In this document: one piece after another, positions 24,007 to 35,700 of the stretch | Layout of the letters: each line of letters starts with the position of its first letter | Numbering within the stretch: the first letter of the stretch is position 1 | Assembly: GCA_035236585.1 (NCBI GenBank) | Contig: CP141130.1 | Location: 78,873,944 to 78,937,943 of the forward strand | Length of the DNA: 64,000 nucleotides | Direction: 5' to 3' | Source: Warburgia ugandensis | Taxonomy: Eukaryota > Streptophyta > Magnoliopsida > Canellales > Canellaceae | Translations under genes and position numbers: made by a program | Notes under the pieces: model-generated | What the model was told of the DNA's origin: nothing | Databases searched by the model: none | Seen by the model: only the letters and a program-made list of their open reading frames with translations

Positions 24007-24868
24007 GGCTGGTACAGAGAGCGAACCCCACATTGCCATGAGTGTACTTGAGACACTCATAGGGCTTGACTGTGTATGATGTTTGATACTTTTTGACATG
24101 CATTCATGTATTTCTAGATTTTCTTGGATTATGCATGTCCTGATATCATGGTTGATGATATCTTATTTATTTCATGGACTTGGTATGTCCTTCATTGTGT
24201 GATTTAAGGCTTTATATTATGTTTGATCATCTTATGATCTTTATGACTTGAGCCATGTGATTTGTTTTCATTGAGTTTACTTTGAATGTATATCACCTGC
24301 ACAAGCATGGCTTGCTGAGGCATTGCTTTGTTTTGCAATGCCTCAGAATCAGAGCGTGATAGTTAGAAAGGGAAGCAAGCGGATTAGTGTGGAGTTAGAC
24401 GGGGGCTTGAGGACCATATACTGTCATATTCAGATTTAGAGACAGAGTGGTGTACATAGTTGTACTAGTATTGGCCTTTTGAAATTCTACTTAGTCGTTG
24501 TATATATTGATAGATTAGACCCATATCACTGTATAGTGGTTATATGTTTATACATGAATGACGTGGTGATCTTGGACAGACCTTGGAGCTTTGAAACTTT
24601 CACTATTACATATCTTTACAGTTGCAAAATTTTCACTGTGATTTTAATTTGTGAGCATGCTCAAAAGGTTTATTTTTTGTTCTGTTCTTTAATGTGGTTT
24701 TGAGGTGAAATGACTCTCGGGGTTTTCTTAAATGGTATTTTCTTGACGCTGTGAAAACTTTTAAATTATGATTTTTAAGTTCTGTGATCCCATCTATTTT
24801 CTAGCAATAAACTATTATTATTTTTGTATAAATATAGGAAACAGTTTAGTATAACCCCGGGTGTCATA
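24007..24868 (+). mobile_element. Element E, 5' LTR, second part
   Basis: Continues E's 5' LTR after D. It starts with ggctg (D's second target copy) and runs to GGGTGTCATA. The stem-loop (24315-24346) and an AATAAA (24805-24810) about 60 bp before the end fit a transcript 3' region. The whole matches 31505-32371. Confidence 0.88.
24315..24346 (+). other. Conserved LTR stem-loop (element E copy)
   Basis: CTGAGGCATTGC and GCAATGCCTCAG form a perfect 12-bp stem around an 8-base loop TTTGTTTT. The counterpart is found in the other LTRs of this window: 9562-9587, 22062-22086, 31818-31849, 37278-37303, 46521-46560, 47466-47491, 54939-54964 and 63339-63367. Function unknown; it is about 490 bp before the AATAAA. 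Confidence 0.75.
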
Positions 24869-24869
24869 A

Positions 24870-24884
24870 TTTGGTATCAAAGCT
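24870..24884 (+). other. Element E primer-binding site
   Basis: TTTGGTATCAAAGCT directly after the 5' LTR, complementary to the 3' end of initiator tRNA-Met with the same A variant as D. Confidence 0.8.
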
Positions 24885-25000
24885 CAGGCGTATTCCATCA
24901 TCACCACTTTAAGGGTCTAATTAGTATAATAGCCAATTTGTTGTTGGCTTAGGTTGAGAAAGGAGAAATGCTTATACTATGGGTTATGTGTTGTTAACAG

Positions 25001-26437
25001 ATGGCTCCTCGACGAAGGACCAGGCCTACCCCCGCACCACCAGTTGCCACGCCTGCCACTACACTAGAGCAAGGGGGCAGGAGGCAGACATTGCAGCTCG
25101 CGTAGTTGAGAGCCTCTTACCACGTCTCACAGAGCATATTTCGAGGCAGGTTCGGGCGGAGGTTTGGTCGGAGGTGCAGGCCTTGCACCCTATCCACCCA
25201 GCGGCGACTGCAGCAGTCCCAGAGGACTCAGCAGCATAGTCGTCCCATGTAGCACCGTTGGCTCCCACATAGGTAGTTGTAGAGGGAGGATCCTCGAGCA
25301 TGCATGTTCCACCAGCTAAGCAGCTCGAGAGGTTCTGGAGGATGGTGCCTAGCTTCCATGGGGAAGGAGAGCCAGCATCAGCAGAGAGATGGCTGTTTGA
25401 GGTAGAGAAGGCCTTTGTGGGGATGGAGATTGCACCCGAGGATCAAGTTAGATTGGCTTCATACTTATTGGTTGGAGAAGTCGGGTTTTGGTGGAAGACC
25501 AAGCAGCAGATACGTCCCCCATCTTCAGTGCCACTATCCTGGCAGGATTTTTAGAGGATATTTGATGAGCAGTATTTCCCTCCTCATGCTTTGAACGCCA
25601 TGAAGAGGGAGTTCAGCACATTGTCACAAGGGAGCCTTACGGTTCAACAGTACTTGACCCGATTTACTAGGCTACGTAGATTTGCAACTACCCCTTTCGC
25701 CTCAAATCAGGAGGCAATAGATAGATTCATTGACGGGTTGGTGCCACAGTTGAGGCACGAAGTACTGATAGCATACCCAACTACTATGACGAGGGCGGCA
25801 AATAGGGCTTCAATGCTTGAGAGGGATTCACGACGTAGTAGAGGAGAGGTGAGTCAGCCCTTCAAGGGCAAGAGGCCCTTCACATCCACACCGTCTCAGG
25901 GGGGACATGATTCACAGTACCCTCCTAGACAAAGGAGAGATCAAGGTCAGAGAGTGTGCCCTCGTTGTAAGGACCGACACGTGGGGCAATGGTGCCCAAG
26001 ACAGGGCCGTCATCATCAAGGCCCACAGCAGCCCCATCAGTATCAGCAGCAGCAACGACAGCAGACTTTTCAGCTAAGCAAGCCATTTAGGTGCTATGGC
26101 TGTGGCGAGACGGGGCACATGATGAGATAGTGCCTAAGAGGTTTGGGAGACAAACCACCGAGGACTTATGCCACCATGGAGGCAGTGCCACACAGTCAAG
26201 GCCGCATCTTCGCCATCACTTCAGGGCAGGCACAAGCCTCGAACCAGGTGGTGGAAGGTACTTTTCTGGTAGCTGATAAATATGCCAAAGTTCTTTTTGA
26301 TTCGGGGTCTACCCACTCATTTATTGCGTGTACAATTGCATCATGCCTTGACTTGCCTACGTGCAAGCTAGTATTCGGGTTAGATGTGTCGATGCCATTA
26401 GGAGAGACAGTTGAGGCTATTAAGTACCTTGAGAGGC
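25001..26437 (+). pseudogene. Element E gag and protease remains
   Basis: Fossil coding region starting with MAPRRRTR at 25001, about 130 bp after the LTR. It covers the gag capsid region, a basic Gln-rich stretch, the CCHC knuckle CYGCGETGH (about 26092-26133) and the protease with LFDSGSTHSFIA (about 26290-26330). It corresponds to 19970-21412 of D on the other strand. Broken; a TRIM piece follows at 26438. Confidence 0.88.
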
Positions 26438-26674
26438 TACCGTCGCCAAGATGGATTGAGGGGGAGGTCCTCAACATAATCTGAGGGATGGGGGGGACTG
26501 AGAGTTTAGTCCCACATCACTAGGGAGAAGGTTCCTGGGCTATTGATAAGGGTCCTGGAGACTCTACCTTGCAATTAGGCCTTTTCTTGCATGAGGGAAG
26601 AACAAAACCGTGCGGGCCATTGGCCCAAAGCGGACAATATAATTGCAAGGCATGGGCCCTTTGGGGGTGTTACA
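26438..26674 (+). mobile_element. TRIM-2: single LTR-like piece of the TRIM family inside E
   Basis: From CCGTCGCCAAGATGG to GGGGGTGTTACA this matches the 3' LTR of TRIM-3 (32509-32729), sharing TTTAGTCCCACATC, GGGAGAAGGTTCCTGGGC and TTGCAAGGCATGGGCCC. No primer-binding site or second LTR is present, so it is a solo LTR or a fragment. It sits between E's protease and reverse transcriptase segments. No clean target duplication is visible. Confidence 0.75.
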
Positions 26675-29376
26675 CTTGGTGCCGGGTAAACCGCCTATAT
26701 CTAAGGCGCCTTATAGGATGGCCCCTGCAGAGTTAAGAGAGCTCCAGGTACAATTGCAAGAACTTCTGGATAAGGGTTTTATCAGGCCGAGTGGGTCTCC
26801 TTGGGGAGCACCAGTTCTCTTCGTTAAGAAGAAGGATGGATCATTGAGGCTATGCATAGACTACCGGTTACTGAACAGTGTTACTATGAAGAACCGGTAC
26901 CCTCTACCACATATTGATGACTTGTTTGATCAGTTGCAATTGGCACAGGTGTTCTCTAAGATCAACCTGCGCTCAGGCTATCACCAGTTGAGGATTAGGG
27001 AGGAGGATATCCCTAAGACTGCATTCAGGAGTCGACACGACCATTATGAGTTTTTGGTGATGCCTTTTGGGCTAACGAATGCACGTGCAGTGTTCACAAA
27101 TTTGATGAACAGGGTATTCCGATCTTATTTGGATAAGTTCGTGATTATCTTTGTGGATGATATCCTGATCTATTCTCCTAACCATAGGGCCCACATGGAG
27201 CATCTTCGCATTGTGTTGGACACACTTCGCCGTCATCGCTTGTATGCGAAGCTCAGTAAGTGTGAATTTTGGTTAGGACATGTGCAGTTTTTGGGCACAT
27301 GGTGTCCAAGGATGGTGTGGCTGTAGATCCAGCTAAGGTAGACGTAGTTTTACGTTGGGAGAGGCCTATGACAGTGACAGAGGTTCATAGTTTCCTCGAT
27401 TTAGCTGGTTACTATCAGCGATTCATTGAGGGGTTCTCGAAGATTGCCTTGCCCATGACCACTTTGAAGAGGAAGGACACCAGGTTTGTTTGGACTGATG
27501 CTTGTGAGGAGAGCTTCAAGGACCTCAAGCGAAGGTTGACTTCTAAACCAGTACTTGCCCTACCTTCAGGATCAGATGGTTACGTAGTGTTTTGCGATGC
27601 ATCAGGCAGAGGTCTAGGAGCGGTGCTGATGCAGCATGGGAAGGTCATCGCTTATGCGTCGAGACAGTTGAAGACGCACGAGGTAAATTATCCGACACAT
27701 GATCATGAGTTGGCCGCAGTGGTGTTTGCATTGAAGTCTTGGAGACACTATTTATATGGCGAGAATTTTGAGGTATACACTGACCACAAGAGCCTCAAGT
27801 ATTTCTTCACGCAAAGCGATCTGAACATGAGGCAGAGGAGATGGATGGAGTACCTCAAGGACTTCGACTTTACCATACATAACCACCCGGGAAAAGCTAA
27901 CGTCATAGCTGATGCCCTGAGTAGGATGTCGAGAGTGATGCTTGCTAACCTCTCGACTTGATCCAGGTTTCTTGATAGGATCCTTCAGGCACAGGTGAGC
28001 GATGCTGAGATGCTGAACATGGCTAATAAGGCTGACTTTTCTAGAGGGCTCGATGGAGGTGTCAGGTATAGGGGAAGATTGGTAGTACCTGCAGATGATC
28101 AGTTGAGACATGACTTGCTACAGGAGGTGCACCAGTCCCCATATTCTATTCATCCCGGAGGTACGAAGATGTACCAGGACCTTAGACGACACTTTTGGTG
28201 GAATGGGATGAAGAGGGATATTGGTGAGTGCGTAGCACGATGCTTGACCTGTCAGCAGGTCAAGGCGGAGCATTAGCGACCAGCTGGGTTATTATAGACT
28301 TTAGATCTTCCAGAGTGGAAGTGGGACCACCTCATGATGGATTTTATAGTGGGCTTGCCGAGGACGACCAGTGGGCACGACATGATATGGGTCATAGTTG
28401 ACAGATTGACAAAGTCAGCCCATTTCCTCCCTATTAGACAGACTCAGACCGTGGACAGCTTGGCAAAGCTATACGTCAAGGAGATCGTGAGCCTTCATGG
28501 AGTACCATTGACGATTATCTCATATCGAGGCACACGGTTTACCTCAAAGTACTGGCAGAGTGTAGAGGAGGCTCTGGGGTCGAGGTTGAGATTCAATATG
28601 GCTTTCCACCCCCAGACAGATGGTCAGACTGAGCGGACCATCCAGACCATGGAGGATAAGTTGAGGGCTTGTGTCATGGATTGGAGAGGTAGTTGGGATG
28701 AGCATTTGTCACTCGTGGAGTTTGCGTATAATAATAGCTATCATGCGAGCATTAGCATGGCGCCTTATGAGCCACTGTATGGCAGACCATGTCGGTCTCT
28801 TTTGTGTTGGAGTGACGTAGGAGAGAGACAAATTGTGAGGTCAGAGTTGATTAAGTAGTGTGCAGAGAAAGTCTGACTCATTCGTAGACGATTGCTTGGA
28901 GCTCAAAACCACTAGAAGAGCTATGCGGATAGGAAACGAAAGGACTTGGAGTTCGAGGTCAGAGAGCATGTATTTTTAGAGTTTCCCTTATGAAGGGTGT
29001 GATGAGATTTGGCGTAAAGGGGAAACTCAGTCCCAGGTACATTGGTCCTTTTGAGATCTTGCACAGAGTCAGACCAGTCGCATACCAATTAGCCCTACCC
29101 CCACAGCTAGTTGGAGTACATGATGTTTTTCATATCTCCATGTTGAGGAAGTACATACAAGACCTATCCCACGTGCTAGAGCAGATACCACTGGAGGTAC
29201 GGCCTGACTTGACATTCGAGGAGCGCCCTATACGGATCTTGGATAGTAAGATCCATGCATTGAGGACTAAGACTATTCCCTTAGTTAAAGTCCTCTGGCA
29301 GCATCACTCGGCACAGGAGGCTACTTGGGAGTTGGAGGATGAGCTGAGGCGTACCCACCCAGAACTCTTCTCATGA
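26675..29376 (+). pseudogene. Element E pol remains
   Basis: Fossil coding region. Reverse transcriptase at about 26682-27330 with [10 protein letters not shown] and [10 protein letters not shown]; RNase H at about 27570-27830 with [12 protein letters not shown] and TDHKSLKYF; integrase zinc finger (HX..H, CLTCQQ) at about 28130-28270; integrase core at about 28334-28850; and the C-terminal segment with VKVLWQHHSAQEATWELED (about 29283-29340), typical of the chromodomain-like tail of Tekay/Del chromoviruses. Broken; no product is expected. Confidence 0.9.
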
Positions 29377-29415
29377 GGTATGCATATTTTAAATTTCAAG
29401 GACAAAATTTTCTAT

Positions 29416-29428
29416 AAAGGGGGTAGGA
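29416..29428 (+). other. Element E polypurine tract
   Basis: AAAGGGGGTAGGA directly before the 3' LTR, after the phrase TTTCAAGGACAAAATTTTC that precedes the tract in all four elements here. Confidence 0.8.
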
Positions 29429-32371
29429 TGTAACATTTACTAATTAATAGATTAGGAAAAATTGATTTTCAAAATAATGATAATAATAATAAATAATATA
29501 ATACATATATATAAGGAAAGGAAGAGAGAGAGTGCTCAAAACGCACTCTCCTCCCTCTTCATTCTCTCTCTCTCACGTGAACAGTCATGGAACCTGGTGA
29601 CGGATTCCTCCACCCTTTGAATAGCCGGGAACAAGGTAGGATTACTCCACCCTTCTCTTTGCGTTAAATTTTAAGGCTTATTAACTTGTAAAAGCCGAAA
29701 AATGGCGTGAACATGTAGTTTCTGTAAAATAAATAAATAAATAAATCATGATTTATTTTTTTTCACAAAAAAATTTGATGAGACGGTGTCAGATTAAGAT
29801 CTGGACCATTCATATTGAGTATGATGACATGAGGAAAGGACCCATGAAGTTTCATAGGGATCAGATGGCTAGAGACGCCAAAAAACCCCAAAAACAGTAG
29901 GTAAGGGTTTTTAGAAACGAAGCAAAATTCATGGAAAAACGGTAGAAAAATGAATGAATTTGTGAAAATAGAGGGTGGAAATGGAATTTACGTGAAAACT
30001 AGACACTGAGGTGTAAAAATCTCAAAAAATGGAGCACCTGGGGTTGCCGACGACAGCGAACCAGTCCGATCGTCGTTCCTAGTAATGACGACCTGCACCG
30101 GAAAGAAAACAAGCGGGCGAGGAAGAGCCACGCGGCACAGTGAGTGCATGCCACGCGGTGCTGCAGGAATGCGCCACACACGTTGTTTCTGTCCTCCACG
30201 CGCAGAATGCATCCACAGACGCGCGAGCCAATGTGCATCGGTTTTAGATGCGAGATAGCGTCGACAGACGTGAGCCACACGCACAGCCCACGCATGTGCA
30301 AACGGCACACGCCGCACGTGCGGCGAGGCCCATTTTCTAGATTTTTGGTATTTTGCCCCCTTATGCATAAAAAACTTGATTTTAGGAGATACACAGGTCC
30401 AAATCACGATTTGAAGGAGGCGTTGTGATCATCTCAACAAGGCAGACCTAGATTTAAGATGAAAACCTAGTTTGGAGTAGCCTTTTAATATCCAAACTAT
30501 TAAACACTATTAAATGACTTAGATTAAGCTAATTAATGGATGATCAGGCTTTAGATGTTGGTAACTATGGTTTACTAAATGAAGTAGAAAATATAGGGAT
30601 CATGGAGAAAATGAGAGGCCTAACAATGAATAATGATTTATGGCGTGACAGGTACATCAGGGCATATACCTTGATATCGTTTACACGTTTGTTTGGGATA
30701 GTGCGATACCAAGGTAGGTGATTTCATTCATAATTTTTCCATGATGCTCAAATGATGATTTGGTGATTTGAGTTTTTGAGGCATGTGATTTATGCCTTAC
30801 CATATGCATGAGATTGATTTCAGCATGTAGTTTCTCATGTGCATGCTATCTTTTGGGTGGTTCCTGCACGCACTATTTTTTATATATTTTCGTGATATTC
30901 ACTTGCTTATTGGTAATTTGACAAGTGAGAGTCGCTCTGTCTTGGTGTTTGAGACTATTGACCCTGTGGTAGGATGCAATTCTTCACCCCATGAGTGCCT
31001 GAGTGCCCGTGAGGGTAAAAAGGTGAAATCGGGCATGCAAAGTGACTTTTCGTGAGTGCCTGAGTGCCCGTGAGGGTGCAAGGGTGAAAGCAGCTGTGTG
31101 AAACCCCAGGTTTTAACAAACTGTTTCCCATATTTATCCTGTGGTAGGATGCAATTCTTCACCCCGTGAGTGCCTGAGTGCCCGTGAGGGTAAAAGGGTG
31201 AAACTGGGCATGCAACGCGACTTTTCGTGAGTGCCTGAGTGCCGTGAGGGTGCAAGGGTGAAAGCGGCTGCGTGAAACCTCGGGTTTTAACAAACTATTT
31301 CCCATATTTATCCTGTGGTAGGATGCAATTCTTCACCCCATGAGTACCTGAGTACCCGTGAGGGTGAAAGGGTGAAAGCGGGCATGCAACACAACTTTTC
31401 GTGAGTGCCTAAGTGCCATGAGGGTGAAAGGGTGAAAGCGAAAGTGGTACGCATCATTTCCGTGAGTGCCTGAGTGCCCGTGAGGGTGCAAGGGTGAAAT
31501 GGTGAAAGTGACTGGTACAGAGAGCGGACCCCACATTGCCGTGAGTGTACTTGAGACACTCATAGGGCTTGATTGTGCATCATGTTTGATACTTTTCAAC
31601 ATGCATTCATGTATTTCTATATTTTCTTGGATTATGCATGTCTTGATATCATGGTTGATGATATCTTATTTATTTCATGGACTTGGAATGTCCTTCATCG
31701 TGTGATTTAAGGCTTTATATTATGTTTCATCATCTTATGATCTTTATGACTTGTGCCATGTGATTTGTTTTCATTGAGTTTACTTTGAATGTATATCACC
31801 TGCACAAGCATGGCTTGCTGAGGCATTGCTTTGTTTTGTAATACCTCAGAATCAGAGCATGACAGTCAGAAAGGGAAGCAAGCGGATTAGTGTGGAGCTG
31901 GACGGGGGATTGAGGACCAGATACTGTCACATTCAGATTTAAAGACAGAGTGGTGTACATAGTTGTACTGGTATTGGCCTTTTGAAATTCTACTTAGTCA
32001 TTGTATATATTTATAGATTAGCCTCATATCACTGTATAGTGGTTATATGTTTATACATGGATGACGTGATGATCTTGGACAGACCTTGGAGCTTTGGAAC
32101 TTTCACTATTACGTATCTTTACAGTTACAAAAATTTCACCGTGGTTTTAATTTGTGAGCATGCTCAAAAGGTTTATTTTTTATTCTGTTCTTCAGTGTGG
32201 TTCTGAGGTGAAATGACTCTCGGGGTTTTCTTAAATGGTATTTTCTTGATGCTGTGAAAAGTTTTAAATTATGAGTTTTAAGTTCTGTGATCCCATCTAT
32301 TTTCTAGCAATAAACTATTATTATTTTTGTATAAATATGGGAAACAGTTTAGTAAAACCCGAGGTGTCACA
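29429..32371 (+). mobile_element. Element E, 3' LTR, enlarged by an internal tandem duplication
   Basis: TGTAACATTTAC to GGTGTCACA, 2.94 kb against about 2.6 kb for the 5' LTR without D. The extra length is a two-fold duplication at 30962-31311. Other landmarks match: CpG-rich block (about 30060-30330), stem-loop (31818-31849) and an AATAAA near the end. A short ATAA microsatellite lies near 29731-29746. Confidence 0.9.
30962..31311 (+). repeat. Chimeric ~175-bp tandem repeat, two copies plus a partial third
   Basis: Units start at 30962, 31138 and 31312 with CCTGTGGTAGGATGC. Each of the first two ends in a 41-bp piece (31097-31137 and 31271-31311) identical or nearly so to the first 41 bp of element D, that is, to the inverted end of the LTR itself. 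The third start runs on into ordinary LTR sequence. Confidence 0.85.
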
Positions 32372-32729
32372 AAACCCAATAGAACCGGGACAATATCGTT
32401 ACTGAAGAGCCCAGACCCGGGGGGTTACAATGGTATCAGAGCGGGACCCCGACCCAGTGTGGAGGCTAACCCCACGCATGGACGCGTGACCCTTGAGGAG
32501 GGGAGAGGTGAACCGTCGCCAAGATGGTTTAAGGGGGACGTCCCCAACATAATATGAGGGGAGAGACTGAGAGTTTAGTCCCACATCGCTAGGGAGAAGG
32601 TTCCTGGGCTATTGATAAGGGTCCTAAAGACTCTACCTTGCAATTAGGCCTTTTCCCGTGTGAGGGAAGAACAAAACCATGCCAAGCAGACAATATAATT
32701 GCAAGGCATGGGCCCTTTGGGGGCGTTAC
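32372..32729 (+). mobile_element. TRIM-3: TRIM element, 5' LTR incomplete
   Basis: The end of a 5' LTR (32372-32429, ending GGGGGGTTACA) is followed by a primer-binding site TGGTATCAGAGC (32431-32442), a 66-bp interior, a polypurine tract GAGGAGGGGAGAGG (32495-32508) and a 3' LTR of 221 bp (32509-32729) ending GGGGGCGTTACA. No coding capacity. It is the same family as TRIM-2 and a diverged relative of TRIM-1, which points the other way. The next bases, gtgac (32730-32734), repeat the gtgac left of TRIM-1. Confidence 0.82.
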
Positions 32730-32734
32730 AGTGA

Positions 32735-35700
32735 CCGACAAGATTTTCCATAAAGTGCCTCATATGGAGCCATGCCAATACTTGTGTGATGGCTATTATT
32801 ATAAGCAAATTCCACCAGTGGTAAATGATCTTCCCAGCTACCCTTCCAATCCATAACACAAGCTCACAGCATATCCTCAATAGTCTGGATGGTCTTCTCG
32901 CTCTGTCCTTTTGTCTGAGGATGGAATGATGTGCTAAATTTCAGTCTCAATCCTAATGCGTCTTGCACACTCTTCCAGTATTTTGAGGTAAATCGAGTAT
33001 CTCGATCTGATATAATTGTCAAGGAAACTCCATGTAGACTCACGATCTCCTTAACATATAATTTCGCTAAGCTGTCCACTGTCTGATTCTGTCTTATAGG
33101 AAGGAAATGAGCGGACTTGGTCAATCTGTCCAAAACAACCCATATTATGTCGTGGCCGCTGACAGTCCTCGGAAGACTCTCAATAAAGTCCATGGTGATA
33201 TGATCCCACTTCCATTCAGGAAAGTTTAGTGTCTGGAGTATTCCTGATGGACGCTAATGCTCAGCCTTGACCTACTGACACGTCAGACACCGTGCAACAT
33301 ACTCTCCAACATCCTTCTTCATACCATTCCACCAAAAATGCCTCTTGAGATCCTAATACATCTTCGTACCTCCAGGATGAATTGTATACAGGGACTGGTG
33401 TGCTTCTTGAAGTAACTCACGCCTCAATTTGTCATTTGTCGGTACTACTAACCTTCCCTTAAATTTGACTCCTCCATCTGGTTCCCTCGAAAAATCTGCC
33501 TTATCTGCCAGATCCTATGTCTCTTTATCTTTGTCCTGTGCCTCTAAGATCCTATCGAAGAACTTAGACCGAGTCGACAAATTGGCAATCATTACTCCAG
33601 ACTTCTTACTCAGGGCATCTGCAACGACGTTAGCCTTCCCAGGATGGTACTGTATGGTGAAATCGAAGTCCTTAAGATACTCCATCCATCTACGCTGCCT
33701 CATGTTCAAATCACTTTGAGCAAAGAAGTACTTGAGGCTCTTATGATCAGTGAATACCTCAAATCTCTCACCATAAAGATAATGTCTCCAGGACTTCAAC
33801 GCAAATACCACCGCTACTAATTCCAAATCATGTGTTGGGTAATTTACCTCATGTGTCTTCAGCTGTCTTACCACATAGGCAATTACCTTCCCATGTTGCA
33901 TCAACACTGCTCCTAATCCCTTGCCAGAGGCATCACAATAAACCACATAACCGCCTGCACCTAATGGTAAAGTCAATACCGAAGCAGTAGTAAGTCTCCT
34001 GTTAAGCTCTTGGAAGCTCTCCTCGCAAGCCTCGGTCCATACAAATTGAGTGTCTTTCCTGGTCAGGGTGGTCAATGGTAATGCAATCTTAGAGAATCCC
34101 TCTATGAAACAACGATAATATCTTGCCAAACCGAGAAAATTGTGTATCTCAGTCACTATCTTAGGCCTTTCCCAATGTAGTACTGCTTCAATTTTCGCTG
34201 GATCCACGACCACTCCATCTTTAGATATGATATGGCCTAAGATTTGCACTTGATCTAACCAAAAATCACACTTATTAAATTTAGCATACAACTGGTATTG
34301 ACGAAGTGTGTCCAATACCGTGTGGAGATGCTCTCTATGTGCCTCATGACTAGGCGAATAAATCAAGATGTCATCAACGAATACAATCATAAACTTATCC
34401 AAATAAGCTCGAAAAACACGATTCATTAGATCCATGAACACTACAGGTGTGTTCGTCAATCCAAATGGCATCACTAGGAACTCATAATGGCCATAGCGAC
34501 TCCTAAAAGCAGTCTTGGAGATATCCTCCTCTCTAACCCTCAGCTAATGATACCCTGACCTCAGATCTATCTTGGAGAACACTTGTGCCGATTGGAGTTG
34601 ATCAAATAAATCATCTATGTGTGGAAAAGGGTATCGGTTCTTTATAGTAACACTATTCAACAACCGATAGTCAATGCATAGTCTTAGTGATCCATCCTTT
34701 TTCTTCACGAAAAGGACTGGTGCTCCCCATGGTGATCCACTCGGCCTAATGAAACCCTTGTCTAATAACTCTTGCAATTGCACTTTAAGCTCTCTCAACT
34801 CTGCAGGAGCCATTCTGTATGGTGCCTTAGAGATAGGCGATGTACCAGGCACCAAGTCAATGGTAAAGTCAATCTCCTGGCTTGGTGGCAATCCTGGTAA
34901 CTCCTCGGGAAAGACATCAGCAAATTCACGAACAACCTCAATATCGTCCAGCTATGGTTGCTTCTTGTCCTCAACCGTCACATACGTGAGGAACACGCTA
35001 CACCCTCATGAATAAAATTGGGCCGCCTTCATAGTAGAAATGATGCTTGTACCTGACTGATCTTTCTTACCCTTGAACACTATTTATGGTTGCCCAGGTA
35101 TAAGAAAAGTGATCCGCTTCTTTGGGCAATCTATGGTAGCCCAATTGTTGGCTAACCAATCCATTCCAAAAATAATATCGTAGTCTACCATGTGTAGTAA
35201 GATGAAGTCAGTGTCCATACTCACGCTTGATATCTCTACGGGTATCTCTCAAAGATATTTAGTAGTCTCTACTGTCTCTCCCACAGGTGTCATAATATCT
35301 AATCCAAATGCTAATTTATGCACACATACATCAAGGCAAGATGCAAAAATGTATGATATAAAAGAATGAGTGGATCCTGTGTCAAAAAGGGCCCTGGCAT
35401 GTCGATCTGAGACTAGTAGAGTACCTTCAACAACCTAGTGTGATGCTTGTGCCTATCCTGATGTGATGGCAAACACTCGTCCCTAGCTACATGACGCGGT
35501 AGCTGTCTCTGTGCCCACCTCAGTCTGCCTCTCTCTCTGCCCCTTAGGACAGTCCTTAATGAAGTGGCCTACATCTCCACAGTTGAAACACCTGTATGGC
35601 TGTCTCTAGAAAGGTGCATGGTGCTATCGCTATGGTTGGGGTTGCCTCTGATGCTGTGGCCTATCGGATCTATTGCACCCTCACCTAGGGTGCCAACCCT

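Larger units (their letters stand above)
13311..32371 (+). mobile_element. Element E: Ty3/gypsy Tekay-like fossil, plus strand, hosting element D
   Basis: LTRs run TGTAACATTTAC to GTGTCA(C/T)A. Primer-binding site, gag, protease, reverse transcriptase, RNase H, integrase and chromodomain-like tail follow in the standard order, then a polypurine tract and the 3' LTR. Excluding D it is about 10.1 kb. No convincing 5-bp duplication flanks it (cacga on the left, aaacc on the right), so its borders with the two TRIMs may have been rearranged. It is broken, with of the order of ten breaks plus a TRIM piece at 26438-26674. It is the same subfamily as D. Confidence 0.9.
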
